Assembly (NCBI GenBank): GCA_015680685.1
Contig: MNCI01023765.1
Location: 467,264 to 531,263, forward strand
Length of the DNA stretch: 64,000 nucleotides
From: Gnetum montanum
Taxonomy: Eukaryota > Streptophyta > Gnetopsida > Gnetales > Gnetaceae
Direction of reading: 5' to 3'
A program made the position numbers and the translations under genes. Position 1 is the stretch's first letter; each line of letters opens with the position of its first letter. A model generated the notes under the pieces. It had not been told where the DNA came from and ran no database searches. It was given only the letters and a program-made list of their open reading frames with translations. Positions 24,464 to 36,833 of the stretch are shown here, one piece after another.

Positions 24464-25434
24464 TACTTGCAGATTTACACCTTTCGCTGTAAAAAATTGC
24501 CTTACTAGTCGATTAACACAATTGCCTCACGCTCCAAAATCGCCTTGTGCTCCGATGTGGGCTCTGCGCTCTTATGGTGAAAATGGCAAAATTGCCAGGG
24601 TTTAATCCCTATTTATGGTCGTAATGACAAGATGGGAAAACTTGCCTCTCTCTCTCTCTCCGATTAATGCAAAGCATACCATACAGCGTAGCATGCTTGC
24701 CATGACATCGTAGTACTATTAGCATTAAAGCCTTGACATGCTTTAAGCCAGCTACTTGCCTTCCCGAAAACAAAAAAATATATTTGTTTTTGATTAAGGG
24801 TCCAAAAAGACCTTAAACTAGTAATCCTAGCAATCGCAATATGACGGGTCCAAAAAGACCTTAAACTAGCAATCCTAGCATAGTTGCACCTCTAACAGTC
24901 TGAAAAGACACTAAACTAGTAGTTTCAACCTGTTACATTTGCTGTCCGCAATGACGTTAAACTAACAACACCACATGCTTACATCGGTGGTTTTTGCATC
25001 TTCTTCCACATGATAGTGTTACAATTTCTAGTAGTTTCATGTTTTCATGTCAGTAGTTTGTACTTTTGCATTGATGATTTGGCACTTCTCATGCTTGCAA
25101 TTTCCCGTTTCGCATACTATTATTTTGCATATTAAGATTTTGCATGTTATAGTTTGGTAGTCCAAATGACATTAAACTAGTAGTTCAACATTTGCATATC
25201 GACAGTCACATAGCTTCACACTTTACATCAGTAGATTTACACCTTTAACAATTCTACGCTCTTGTGCCTTGGCGGTCCACCATGATCTTAAATTGGCAAA
25301 CTTGCAATCTTTACATCATCACACTTTGCAAGTTGCATCTCATCATTGCTTTGCAAACTTTTGTTACACACAATCTTTTCCAACAGACGCCTCTTAACCA
25401 GGCTTTCATTTTATGTTGGTAGGTTGAGCAAGAG
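24463..25434 (+). repeat. Boundary motif array, B site 2 (between antisense ORF and pol)
   Basis: Noncoding spacer holding about six copies, between 24787 and 25290, of a unit like GGTCCAAAAAGACCTTAAAC followed by TAGTAATC. Variants include TGACGTTAAACTAAC and TGACATTAAACTAGTAG. A (TC)n run lies at 24645-24661. The spacer separates the presumed 5' end of the antisense ORF from the pol start codon. No gene seen. Confidence 0.72.
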
Positions 25435-28400
25435 ATGGAAACCCATCGTGACCTTTCCACGCCTTTAACATTAGCAAGGCCACAGGGCAAGCTTGCGAGG
25501 CAGTTGAACCCCAACATGATCGACTAGGGGTCAACCTCAACTAGCACTATAGCAGCCTTAGAAGCATCCATGGATTGGCCCAAGCATCTGGTCTAAGCCC
25601 TAGACTTAGAGGCCAGGGATGTAACCGAGGACCCTCTCGTTGAGATGCCTATGACCACATCAAAGGGGGAGGTGAAAACTCTAAGACTCAACTCCCTCCT
25701 AGACACACAAACACACAAAAGCGTAGCTAAGATTCTGCAAGACAACATCAATGTCTTCGCATGGTCGTATAGTGACATGCCAGGCCTAGATCCGTGGCTG
25801 ATTCAGCACAACATTGTCTTAGACCCACACATGAAGGCAGTCAAACAAAAGACTCGCAAAGTTAAGCTGGAAATCGCACTAGTCGTGAGGGATGAAATCA
25901 CCAAGCTATAGCAAGCAAGTTTCATCCACGCGGTTGACTATTCAGAGTGGGTGTCCAAAGTTGTTGTGCTTTCAAAGAAAATAAGAGGAATACGGATCTT
26001 TATAGACTTCTGGGACTTGAACAAGGTAATGATTAAGGACAACTTCCCACTTCCAAGCATTGATCAGCTCATCAACACCACGACTGGCCATGCTCTGCTA
26101 TCCTTCATGGATGGTTTCTCTGGATACAACCAAATCTACATTAACCCAGAGCACCAGCTATCAACAACCTTCATGACCCCATGGGGGACCTTCTACTATA
26201 CCATGATGCCTTTTGGGCTGAAAAATGCTAAAGCAACCTACCAGCGAGCCATGACTTACATTTTCAGTGACTACATCCTAGAAACATTAAACGACTATGT
26301 GGATGATATAGCAGTCAAGTCCAAGGAGGTAGTTGATCACCCACGTGATCTAGGGGTAGTCCTCAAATGTTGTCAAATGCACAACTTACACCTCAATCCT
26401 AAGAAGTATGTCTTTGAGGTGAAAACTGGATGCATGCTAGGATTCGTAGTATCGGAGGCCGGAATACAGGTGGACCCTAACAAAGTTAAGGCCATCATCA
26501 ACATAGCGCCTCCCAAAAACCTTAAGGATTTACGTGTTTTGCAAGGTAGAGTGCAATTCATTAAAAGGTTTATAGAAAGGTTAACCAACAAGTTACACCC
26601 CATGCAACATCTTTTGAATAAGGGGGTTAACTTCGAATGGACAACCTAGTGCCAACAAGCCTTTAATGACCTGAAGAAGGAACTCTCACACCTCCCGACT
26701 ATGCATCCTCCATGAAGGGATAAACCCTTCTTTATCTACCTTGCCACCTCTAACACATCTATCATAGCACTACTATGTTAGAAGCAAGACGATAGCTCTA
26801 AGATACCATTGTATTATCTGAGTCATGTGCTAATAGCGCACGAGGCGAAACACAACGAAGTGGAGAGGAATTGCCTAGCCTTAGTGTTTGCATTAAAAAG
26901 TGGCAGTATTACCTATTCCGCAATACAACCAACATCATTTGCAAAAGCAATATACTTCGGGCGATCACTAACAACTTATACAAAAGTAACAGGATAGCCC
27001 AATGGAAGGTAATAATTGTGGAGTTTGATTTATGCTATGTAAGTCAACCGTCGACAATGGGCCAAGCCATAGCGACCCAACTCACAGCCTCGCCAGTCGA
27101 TGACCAGGCAACCATAGACCCTGAATTCCTAGATGAATACATTAGCAATGTCAACATCATCTCATCATAATTTGAAGCCACCTTACATTTCGACGATGCC
27201 TCAATTGTGCAGGGAGGTAGCGCCGCTGCCATAATCACATTCCCCTCTAGGGAAATGCATCCATCCGCTTATCAATTTGTGTTCCCTTGCACTAACAATG
27301 TGGAAGAATATGAGGGGCTACTCAGAGGTCTCTTAACTGCCCGAGCACTACACATACAAAACTTGGCAATCTGGGGATATTCACAACTAGTCGTGAATCA
27401 AATCACCGAGGTTTATGCCTGCAAAGCTACGCACCTGCAACGCTACTATGATCTAGCAAAAATCCTGCTTAAGCAATTTGCAACCACAGATGTGCAACAC
27501 ATGCCATGCAATGAGAAAACTGTGGCAGATGCCTTAGCTACCCTTACGTTAAACATTCCATCACATTCCTTGGCAAACCTGCCAACTGCGATTATAGAAT
27601 GTGTAGAGCCTATCACTCAGGCAAAACACATGGCCTTTGTTAGTGCTACAGATACCCAGGAGTGGTATGCCAACATTAAAACTTATCTACAACACTGTGA
27701 ACCCCTAGGTGGATTGACATCTACCCAGAGAGATGCAATCTGTAAGTGTGCTCGGCAATACGTGCTCATGGGAAATAACGTCCTATGCCGATGTTCCTAC
27801 AATAGGATATTGCTGGCATGCGTGGGTGGCAAGCAGGTGCAAAAGGTAGTTAATGAAGTTCATGAAGGGTTGTGTGGTGGACACATAGCACCCAGGGCTA
27901 TGGCTACAAAAATTAGATGCCTAGGGTACTACTGGCCCCTCATGGAGCGCGACTACCTATCAAAAGTCAAGACATGTGACACATGCCAGAGATACGCAAA
28001 TCTCATACATGTCTTGCCTACAGACCTACACCCAACGCAAATCATGTGGCCCTTCCAACGATGGGGATTAGACCTCATAGGGCCTATCACGCCTAAGTCC
28101 TTCGCATGGCATAGCTTCATTATCACCACCACTGAGTATTTTACCAAGTGGGTGGAAGTTATTCCCCTGAGGAAAATAACATCTCAACAAATCTGCCATT
28201 TCATCCAATAACATCATAACAAGGTTTGGGCTTCCAATGACTATTGTGACTAACAATGGACCACAATTTAGCAGTACAGAAACCCAAACCTTCTGTAGCA
28301 ATCTAGGCATTAAACAATCATTTTCTTCTCCTTATTATCCACAGGCGAACGGGTAGGCGGAGGCTACAAATAATACCATCATCAACTTGCTAAAGCAGAT

Positions 28401-28902
28401 GCTTAACAACAACAAGAGGTGGTGGCATAAGCAAATCCTCTATGTCCTTTGGGCCTACAGAACGATGTGTAGAACTGCAACAAGTAAGACCCCTTACAGT
28501 CTTCTTTACAGATCTAAAGTTGTATTGCCTATTGAGTTACAAGTACCATCACTTAGGATGATCCTCGTAGATGTCATGAGCGAAGCCTAGAACAATGAGT
28601 CGTGAACCATTGACCTCGACTCAGTGGAGGAGGAGCATGCACAGACGCTAAGACGCATCGAGCATTACCAAAGCAAGCAGCAGCAGAAGCACCATGCAAA
28701 CCCACATCGACGGCCAGTGCAGAAGGGAGACCTTGTCCTCAAGGCTGTCTGTGAGCATGTGAGCAAATTCTTAGCCAACTGGAAAGATCCTTATGTGGTC
28801 ACTAAAGCCTTCATAAATGGAGCCTTCAAGCTAGCGGACATGGACAGCAACAAGTTCACTAACCCAATGAATCACTCGTGTCTCAAGTCGTACTACATTT
28901 GA
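25435..28902 (+). pseudogene. pol: Element B pol: RT, RNase H, archaeal-type RNase H, integrase; degenerate
   Basis: ATG at 25435 opens the frame. The reverse transcriptase (about 25900-26600) has FPLPSIDQLI, FMTPWGTFYYTMMPFGLKNA and an intact YVDD at 26295-26306. A first RNase H domain follows (26700-27050), with a frameshift near 26900. A second, Tat-type RNase H covers 27180-27570 (FDDAS, CTNNVEEYEG); its third acidic residue is Tyr at 27378-27380, where GDSQLV is expected. The integrase has a complete H-H-C-C zinc region (27850-28000) and GLDLIGP. A frameshift lies near 28205. The second catalytic Asp has become Asn at 28252-28254, and TAG stands where Gln precedes AEA near 28352. The C-terminus ends with the usual NGAFKLADMD...LKSYY. 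Inactive. Confidence 0.92.
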
Positions 28903-28914
28903 AGCACAACGGCA

Positions 28915-29160
28915 ACAACAAGCACAGTCCGCTATGATGTAAAACTGGCACTGCTAGTCCACTATGACTATAAAATGGCACTGCCCATCCGCTATGATGT
29001 AAAACTAGCACTGCTAGTCCACTATGACTATAAAATGGCACTGCTCATCTACTACGACGTTAAACTAACATGTACGGTCCACTAGGATCTTAAACTAGCA
29101 CAGCAGTTCATTGGGACCTTAAACCAACTCACGGTCTACCAAGACCTTAAACTAGGTTCA
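28915..29160 (+). repeat. Boundary motif array, B site 3 (after integrase)
   Basis: Eight head-to-tail copies, about 30 bp each, of GTCCACTATGAC followed by TTAAACTAGCAC-like sequence. Two alternating subtypes (ATGATGTAAAACTGGCACTG and ATGACTATAAAATGGCACTG) form a 60-bp higher-order repeat at the start of the array. Confidence 0.85.
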
Positions 29161-30172
29161 GGTCACATCCCCAACATGCACCTATGCCAAGTATGCATCA
29201 GATGAGCAACCATGATGCTGACGTATGGGTGGGACGTCGCAGCTCCAGAACGTAGTTCACGATGCAATGAGAATGTGATCTAGGACATACATGACGCCGC
29301 CACCCTTGGCATCATGCTAACCCTCTAGAAATATCATATGACATGATACTGGCCCTCCAAACCTACTGTCACCACAGCCCATCACCCTGATGGTAGTTCC
29401 TTGTCTAGTTCCTACAACTGGAGTTCCAGCAGTATTGTGGCCCAACCACAATATTGTTAATCTCTAGACCCCTGCCAACACCTCGACTCGCACAACGTTT
29501 AGCTATGTGGTAGTTGATCCCATAGCTGAACTAAGAGCGCATGCCCTTGGTAGGGATTCCAGAGCATCCACACCCACAGCAACTCTCGGTGCCTCAAAGG
29601 CTAGCTCCTCTACGCCAGTGCTGTCAAGGCCACTACTGGCTTTTCTACTTTGGACATCGCACACCGACAGCGATGCCCAATAGCTTCAACAATGCCAGCA
29701 GCTAGCAAGACCTTTACCCCTATAGGCACGGCTCGCGATAGCAGCAAATGCTATAGCGTCGCAAAGTGAGTACCTCGACTAGCTTAGCTACTTCAAAGTG
29801 CAAATTCCATGATGTGCGTAATGCAAATCACCGTATGGAAAGCATTTGTAGGTAGGTCAAAACCCTTCATGGATGTAACGTAACTCATCTTGCAAAGGAA
29901 ACCTGCCCTACAAGAGGTTGAAGAACAGTGCCAACTAAAGATGAAAATATGAAGGAGTCCCTCATGAGCACTCCGACGAGGGACTCTGCTAAACATCATC
30001 TTTGCTCTCTGCCTTAACCTCTACAAAACCAATGCAACACTCTCAAGTGTAGCCAAGCAACATCTCGACACTCATCGAGCAACAACATCAACATTTTTCC
30101 TGCTGCAGTGTTTTGTATTCTTTGTCAACGTCTATCGAGCCTGTCCTCTAGACGTCAATAAAGAGGGGCCAA
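29161..30172 (+). other. Element B 3' untranslated region and polypurine tract
   Basis: No gene seen. It shares scattered blocks with 37140-38667 of element C, including GTGTTTTGTATTCTTT. It ends in the polypurine tract AAAGAGGGGCCAA at 30160-30172, directly against the TG of the 3' LTR; C has the same tract at 38655-38667. Confidence 0.8.
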
Positions 30173-31783
30173 TGAAACACCCCAAAAAATTTGAAGTCAT
30201 TCTTATTTCACCAAGCCTTGTAATTCATGCAAGCACTATGACAATTCTTCAGGAGGAGAACACTCTGAATTTAGGCTGGCTAGTTCGACAAATTTTCTAC
30301 TTTAGGTGTAAACAAGCTCTACGGGTCATCCTGCCTGTCCACCTAAGTAGCCTGCCCAGCCGACAGCCTGCTCAGAAATGATACACAGAGTTGGTAGCAG
30401 CATTTTGGATGCGCAAAATAGTTCGGCAAGTTTTCTAAGTCATGAAGTCTGCTACGCTACGATACGCCTCGCTATGTAGTGTAGAAAGCTTCAGAAAACG
30501 ATTGCAGAATGGAGTGCTATGCTACGCTACACCACATAACATAGCGTGGCATGGCAACAACATCATAGCCAGTCCCCACACCTAATTTAAAGTCTTTCAA
30601 CAATGTCCCTTTCCGTTAGGAAGTAGCGAACCATGTTTGCTGCTACACTACGCTGAGTTACATGGCGTAGCAACGCGTAGCAATCCTGTGGAAGAGACAG
30701 AAGGCAGCTCAAAGGGCAGAAACAGCAAAGTTTGCAAGTCTTGCATCGTAGGAAGCAAAGTTTGCAAATTGGCAAAGCTTTTGTGACTAAGGCCAGTTGC
30801 TACGATACACTACGCTATGTAGCGTAGCGTAGCGTAGCAAGCATGCAACACACATGTAGTGGAACACACAACAAGATGCTACGCTACATTAAGCATGCTA
30901 CACTATGCTAAGCATGCTACGCTACAAAGCATAGCAAGGCATGTGGGTGGTTGTGTGACATCAATGCACTTCACCTAATTAGACCATTGGCACACGTCTC
31001 CAGACATTGACGGTGCAATTATGGCGTGGCAGGCTCACAGTCATGACATAACAGGATTGCATTACAATGGTCATACATGGCACGTGTGGCGCCAACAAGT
31101 CAACGTGGGCCTGGGGCACGTGGCATCCAAACCGCCCCTTTCGCGTGTCCTTTAGCCCTATAAATACCCCAATGATCAATGCTCAAAGGGTTGGACTATC
31201 TCTAGAGGTTCAAAAAGAAAAAGGCAAGCATCATAACATTGAGCACTGAGCATTGTAAGCTTTCTGTTTGACACTGCAAATAGTTAGCATCTTTAGCTGG
31301 CATTTTGTTCTGTCTCCCTTTCTACCACCTTGGTAGAATTTCCGCATTGTTAGCGCCCAAGGCCGCACCCAAGCGCACAACCTGTTTTGCTCTACACGTC
31401 TTGGTTACTCTCGGGATCTCTGCACTCCGCCACACCGTGCAATCAACTGAATCCACCTTGACAAAGCAAGCTTGTAGCTTCAGAGCGGTGCATTTTTTTA
31501 ACTATATTTTACCTTGTTTTCTGCTTATTGTTGCATTTTGCACTACTTTTTTTGCTTTATTTACTTTCAAGCATTACTTCGCGTTTTTGTCTCCATTTTC
31601 AAAACTATATGTTGCAAAAGGCTATATAGATGCCAATTAAGTCCCTATCTGATCGACTAGACCATTTAGGGTGCCTCATATCCACACACACCCAGCATGG
31701 CCCTCTCGTAGGTACGGGGTAGAGACTATCGTGCCCACCGACCCCTTGGTGTTTTCCAGTCACCGATGTTTTTGGTTGCTACA
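30173..31783 (+). repeat. Element B 3' LTR
   Basis: 1611 bp, TGAAACACC to GCTACA, pairing with 13610-15197. It retains the TATA box (31159-31166) missing from the 5' copy. It contains runs of CGTAGC/GCTACG, for example AGCGTAGCGTAGCGTAGC near 30821. Confidence 0.93.
31159..31166 (+). promoter_or_regulatory. TATA box in element B 3' LTR
   Basis: CCCTATAAATACCCC. The matching spot in the 5' LTR is deleted. The C LTR keeps an equivalent, CCTATAAATACCC, at 39861-39873. Confidence 0.75.
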
Positions 31784-31788
31784 ACATG
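31784..31788 (+). repeat. Target site duplication of element B, right copy (ACATG)
   Basis: Identical to 13605-13609 and immediately adjacent to the end of the 3' LTR. Confidence 0.93.
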
Positions 31789-31829
31789 AAAACATTTCAA
31801 CTTTGAAAAAATCAAAAAAAAAATTCTAA

Positions 31830-32165
31830 CTATTGGTTATGCTTCTCATAGAGTGTAACCATTAACAATTTCAAAACTTTTTTCAAATATTGGTTATGCT
31901 TCCTACAAGGTGTAACTCTTGAAAATGTCAAAAAAAAATGTAAGTGTTGGCTACGCTTGCCATAGAGTGTAACAACTGCAAAATTTCCAAGTGTTGGCTG
32001 CACTCCCGACAAAGCATAACAACTGCAAAAATTTCTGCAAAAATTTCAAAGTGTTCAAAATGGTCCCCCCAGAGCATAACACTTGAAAACATCAAAACAT
32101 TTCTAACTATTAACTATGCTACCTGTAGAGCATAACACTCGAAAATCAAGATTTTTCTAACTTTT
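31830..32165 (+). repeat. Six ~50-60 bp tandem repeats in element C spacer
   Basis: Units begin near 31833, 31888, 31944, 31993, 32053 and 32107. Each has a (T)GTTGGCTAYGCT-like head, an AGAGTGTAAC or AGAGCATAAC middle and an A/T-rich tail with AAAATTTC. Together with 32166-33355, which holds no recognisable gene, it forms the spacer before pol. Confidence 0.75.
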
Positions 32166-33147
32166 TTTGTTACACTCTCAAGAACATACCCTGGCATGAT
32201 AGCCATGACCCTCATAGTCACCCTGCCTAGACTATTATGCTTTATATTCATCCTCAAGCTGCCTTAGTCATGACTAAAAACAAAAATGATTTTGGCCCTA
32301 TCCCATGTCATGTGTGAGATGTCAAAAATCCCTATTCCATGCCACGTATGGCATGCAAAGAACCCTTGTCCTGCACTACACATAGTACAAAAAGAAAAAA
32401 GAAGAGAAGAAACAAACCCTTGTAACAAAATCCAAAAATCCACAAAATCCACCACATGCACTCCCTTTCCTAGCCATGGCTCCTAGTAGTCGCAACAGCA
32501 GTGGCAATCCCTACCTAAGGCAAGTCATCCTCAAAACCCCAAAACCTTGAGGTAAACAAAGAAAAGAAAGAAATCATAAGGGTAGAGCATAGTACCTTAC
32601 CTTGCTAATGGCATCTCCCTTCAATCCTCTATGTGTTCCCTAAGAAGGCACCTCAATGCATGTTCTCCTTCATCCATGTTGGTGAGGCCAAGGTGTTGGC
32701 ATTCACTGTAGCATGTCATTGTTGATGATCATGCTCTTGCTTTCCTCTTCCTCTCTACTACGCTCTAGCTTCCTCTTTTTGTTGCTATGCTTTAGCTCCC
32801 TTCACTTTGGTTGTGCTACACTCAGTGACTATTTGTTTCAACTTTTGAAAATGACAAGTTGACTATGGTAAAACTCTTATTTATACTCTTTCGGGGTGAG
32901 GGACACATCACCCTCCTGGGTACTATCCCACATCTCGCACGTAACACAGGATTGTCCCATGTCCCACACATAACACCGAATGAGTGTAGCACCTAGAGTT
33001 AGAAAATTTTTCTAACCTTTCCAGCATCTCTATACTTGGAAATTTATTTTTTTTTGTATTTTCATGATTCCTCAATAAACACCTAGCCTAATCTAACATT
33101 TCAAACCTTCCAAGCCTTACCTAAACTAATGTGTCTCATGTAAATCA

Positions 33148-33180
33148 TGGTCCACTACAACCTTAAACTGGTGATTTTAT
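33148..33180 (+). repeat. Boundary motif, C site 2 (before pol)
   Basis: One good copy, GGTCCACTACAACCTTAAAC followed by TGGTGAT, about 175 bp before the pol ATG. It corresponds in position to the B array at 24787-25290. Confidence 0.6.
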
Positions 33181-33355
33181 GGTTAATCGAGGCCCCAAAA
33201 TTAATTTACACACTTACTTACCTAATCCCACAACTACACAGTCAGGCAAATTTTCATAGCATTGTCTTCCTTATTTTATGGATTTTACTTTATTAAGACA
33301 GGTGTCGCTTGACATTTTGCTGGTTTTTTTGCAGGATTTTTGGTAGGATTGCAGC

Positions 33356-36300
33356 ATGAATGCATACAAGAATCTTCATTTGCCCTTGGTCTTGACTGGA
33401 CCTTATGGCAATTCTACGAGATGCATAAACATTGAACTCCTATACTTTGAGCCTATAGCTTATGACACAAATATAGCATCACTAAATACATTGCTAGATT
33501 AGCCAGACCATCTAGTTAGAGCTCTAGACCTAGAGGTAGGTGATGTAACCAAGAATCCCCTCATTGAAGTCCCTGTAGTAACATGTAAAGGTGAGGAAAA
33601 GACATTGAAACTTAGTTTCTTGTTAGAGCCTCAAATCAAAAAAAAATCATCAAAAAAAGTCCTCAATAATAATTTTAAGGCATTTGCATGCTCTTATGAG
33701 GACATGTTGAGCCTAGACCCTTGCATAATACAACACAACATTGTCATTGATCCTCACATAAAACCAGTCAAATAGAAAGCTCACAAGGTCAAACTTGAGG
33801 TGGCGTTGGCAATTCATGATGAAATCACTAAGCTTTACAAAGCTGGTTTCATCTGAATAGGTAACTATATGGGGTGGGTTTTAAACATCGTAGTTGTCCC
33901 TAAGAAAAATAGAAGTATATGCATTTGCTTAGACTTCTAGGACCTGAACAAGGCGACCATTGAAGATGACTTCCCATTACCTAGTATTGATCAACTCATT
34001 GATACTACAACTAGTCATGCCTTGTTGTCCTTCATGGATGGGTTCTCAAGGTACAACCAAATTTGGATCAACCCAGAGCATCAGCTCAACACCACCTTCA
34101 TGACTCCTTAGGGTACATTTTCCTATACAATGATGCCCTTCGAACTAAAGAATGAAGGAGCAACCTACCAATGCATAATGACATATATCTTTAGTGATTA
34201 TCTACTAGACTTACTCAATGACTACGTCAATGAAATAGTAGTTAAGTCCAAGATAGCTCAGAACCATGCAGATGACTTGGACCATGTCCTCAAACATTGC
34301 CTTAGACATGACCTTAGGCTAAACCCCAAGAAGTGTGTCTTCGGCATCAAGATTGGTCACATGCTAGGCTTTGTGGTATCAGAAGTAGGTATATGTGTAG
34401 ACCTTGATAAGGTTAAGGCTATCACCAACTTAGCATCACCATCAAACCTTAAGAAGCTACACGAGTTACAAGGTAGATTACAATTCATACATAGGTTTAT
34501 CACAAGGTTGACTGATAAGTTGTAGCCAATGCAACATTTTCTCAAAAAGGGAGTCCACTTTGAATGGAAAAATCAATGCCAATAGGCATTAACAACCTCA
34601 AAAAATAGTTGGTTCAACTTCCAATAGTCTACACTTTGCAAGGAGATAAGTCATTCTACATTTACCTTGCAACCTCAAATACGTCCATTGCTTCTTTACT
34701 TTGCCAAAAGTGAGATGATGGCTTGGAGGTCCCTATTTACTACATAAGCCATGTGTTATTGTCCCATGAGGCAAAATACAACGATGTGGAGAAGAACTCT
34801 CTTGCCTTGGTCTTTGCACTCAATAAATGGAGGCATTATCTTTTTCGTAGTTAGGTTAACATTATTTGCAAAAACAATGAACTTCAAGTGATTACTACAA
34901 ACATGTATGAAAGTAGTCGAATTGCATGGTGGAAGGTAATAACCATAGAATTTGACCTGCACTACATAGCATAAGCATCCACAAAGGGTCAAGCAATAGC
35001 CACACAACTCACGACTTCACCCATATACGATCAAGCAACAATAGATCTAGAATTCTCAAATAAGCATGTCAACATCATAAGCCAAGTGCCTACAAACTTT
35101 GAGGTAGTGTTACACTTTAATGGTGCTTCAACCTCACAAGGTGGTAGTGCCATTGTTGTCATCATGTTTTCCTTTGGGGAGATCTGACCCTTCATGTATC
35201 ACTTTGCATTTCCTTGCACCAACAACATAGTGAAGTATGAAGGTCTCCTTGGAGGTATCCTAGCAGCAAGTGATTTAGGAACCCAAAACATAGCAATCTA
35301 AGGTGATTTGTAGCTTGTTGTCAACTAAATTATAGAGGTTTATGCTTGCAAAGCATAACATTTACAATCTTACTGTGATTTGTCAAAACACTTGCTCAAA
35401 CAGTTTACAACTATAGATGTCCAACACATTCCCTGTAACAAGAATGCCATTGTTGATGCATTAGCCACCATAGCCTTAAGCATAGCACCCAACGTGTTTT
35501 CTACATTTCCGACTTCGATAATGTATTACACTGAACCTATCACTCAAATAACAAGTGTTGCATCCATAGCCATGATAAGCACAGCTCATGCCTAGGAGTA
35601 GTATGACGATATTAAGATGTACCTCCAATAGGGTGAGCCTCTGCAAAATCTTACCTCTACTCGGAAAGACAATCATAGATCCTATGATGGAATATTGCTA
35701 ACTTGCATTAGTGGTAGTGAAGCATAAACAATCATTGATTAAGTCCATAACGGACTATGCAGAGGCCACATAGCACCTAGGGTGATGGCAGCAAAAATTA
35801 GATGCTTAGGCTACTATTGGCCTTACATGGAGTGCAATTGAATTTCCAACATTGGAACATGTGATGTATGTTAGCGACATGGTAACCTAATGCACATGCC
35901 ACCTACTAAACTACATACTACACAAATCACATAGCCGTTCCAACATTGGGGGTTCGATATCATAGGACCTATAATGCATAAGTCTTCTGCAAGACATAAC
36001 TTCATCATAATCGTAACTAAATACTTTACCAAGTGGGTTGAAACCATTTCCCTTAAGAAGAAAACATCATAACAGGTTTGCAAATTTATCCTAGATAACA
36101 TAGTGACCCAATTTGGTCTACCCATGACCATAGTCATAGACAACAAGCCATAATTTAGCAATACAAAAACTAAGACCTTCTGTGAACACCTTGGCATTAA
36201 ACATTCCTTTTCATCATCATACTACCCATAGACGAGTGGCCAAGCAGAGGCTATGAACAAAGTCATCATCAACCTTCTGAAGAGGATGCTTAGCAACAAC

Positions 36301-36788
36301 AATTTATGATGCCATGAATAGCTAGTCTACACACTATGGGCCTATTGCATGACATGCAAAATAGCAACTGGTAAGATGCCATATAGTCTTTTGTATGGAT
36401 CTGAAGCAATATTACCTCTTGAATTGTAGGTCCCATCACTTGGCATGATCCTCTCAAGCTTCATCGATGAGATTCAAAATAATGAGTTGAGAATCATTGA
36501 CCTCGACTCTATAGATGAGGAGTGCATGCAAACACTTGATCACATCAAGTGGTACCAGGAAAAGAAATAGCAAAAACATTAACATAATTAACATCAACAT
36601 CCGATCAAGAAAGGGGACCTGATCCTCAAGGTCATTCACAAACCCCCAAACAAATTCTCAACTAATTTGGAAGGGCCTTTCTTGGTCGTAAAGGCCTATG
36701 ACAATGGAGCATTCAAGCTTGCTGATCTAGATGACAATGAGTTTGCCAATCTAATCAATCACTTGTACCTGAAGCTATACTATGCCTA
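33356..36788 (+). pseudogene. pol: Element C pol: RT, RNase H, archaeal-type RNase H, integrase; degenerate
   Basis: ATG at 33356 (MNAYKNLH) starts a frame homologous throughout to B pol. The RT (about 33880-34520) keeps FPLPSIDQLI and FMTP..GTFSYTMMPF, but the catalytic YVDD reads YVNE at 34223-34234, so polymerase function is lost. The second RNase H (35100-35500) has FNGAS with Asp changed to Asn. The integrase zinc region lies at 35740-35880. The core retains GFDIIGP, VIDNKP and GQAEA, so all three catalytic acids are readable. The C-terminus ends NGAFKLADLD...LKLYYA. Numerous stops and at least three frame changes. C is clearly more decayed than B, as expected for the host of the nested insertion. 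Confidence 0.9.
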
Positions 36789-36833
36789 GTATGCAGTGCC
36801 ATGCCAATGATAAAGCAAGGTAAGAGAACATCT

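Larger units (their letters stand above)
13610..31783 (+). mobile_element. Element B: complete 18.2-kb Tat-like Ty3/gypsy retrotransposon with antisense ORF
   Basis: Complete element bounded by LTRs (13610-15197 and 30173-31783) and a perfect 5-bp target duplication. Internal order: leader with tandem repeats, gag-PR, motif array, minus-strand ORF, motif array, pol (RT, RNase H, second RNase H, integrase), motif array, 3' untranslated region, polypurine tract. The second RNase H-like domain between RT-RNaseH and integrase is diagnostic of the Tat lineage. Its inverted ORF order resembles elements with antisense ORFs such as Retand or Grande. LTRs differ at roughly one base in ten over their first 220 bases, mostly transitions, so the insertion is old. 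All genes are broken. Confidence 0.93.

Noticed and set aside
27953-28310. Minus-strand ORFs over B integrase
   Set aside because: Shadows of the integrase frame.
28915-29160. CRISPR-like spaced repeats
   Set aside because: Units are head-to-tail and degenerate without unique spacers, in a plant retrotransposon; the same motif recurs at block boundaries.
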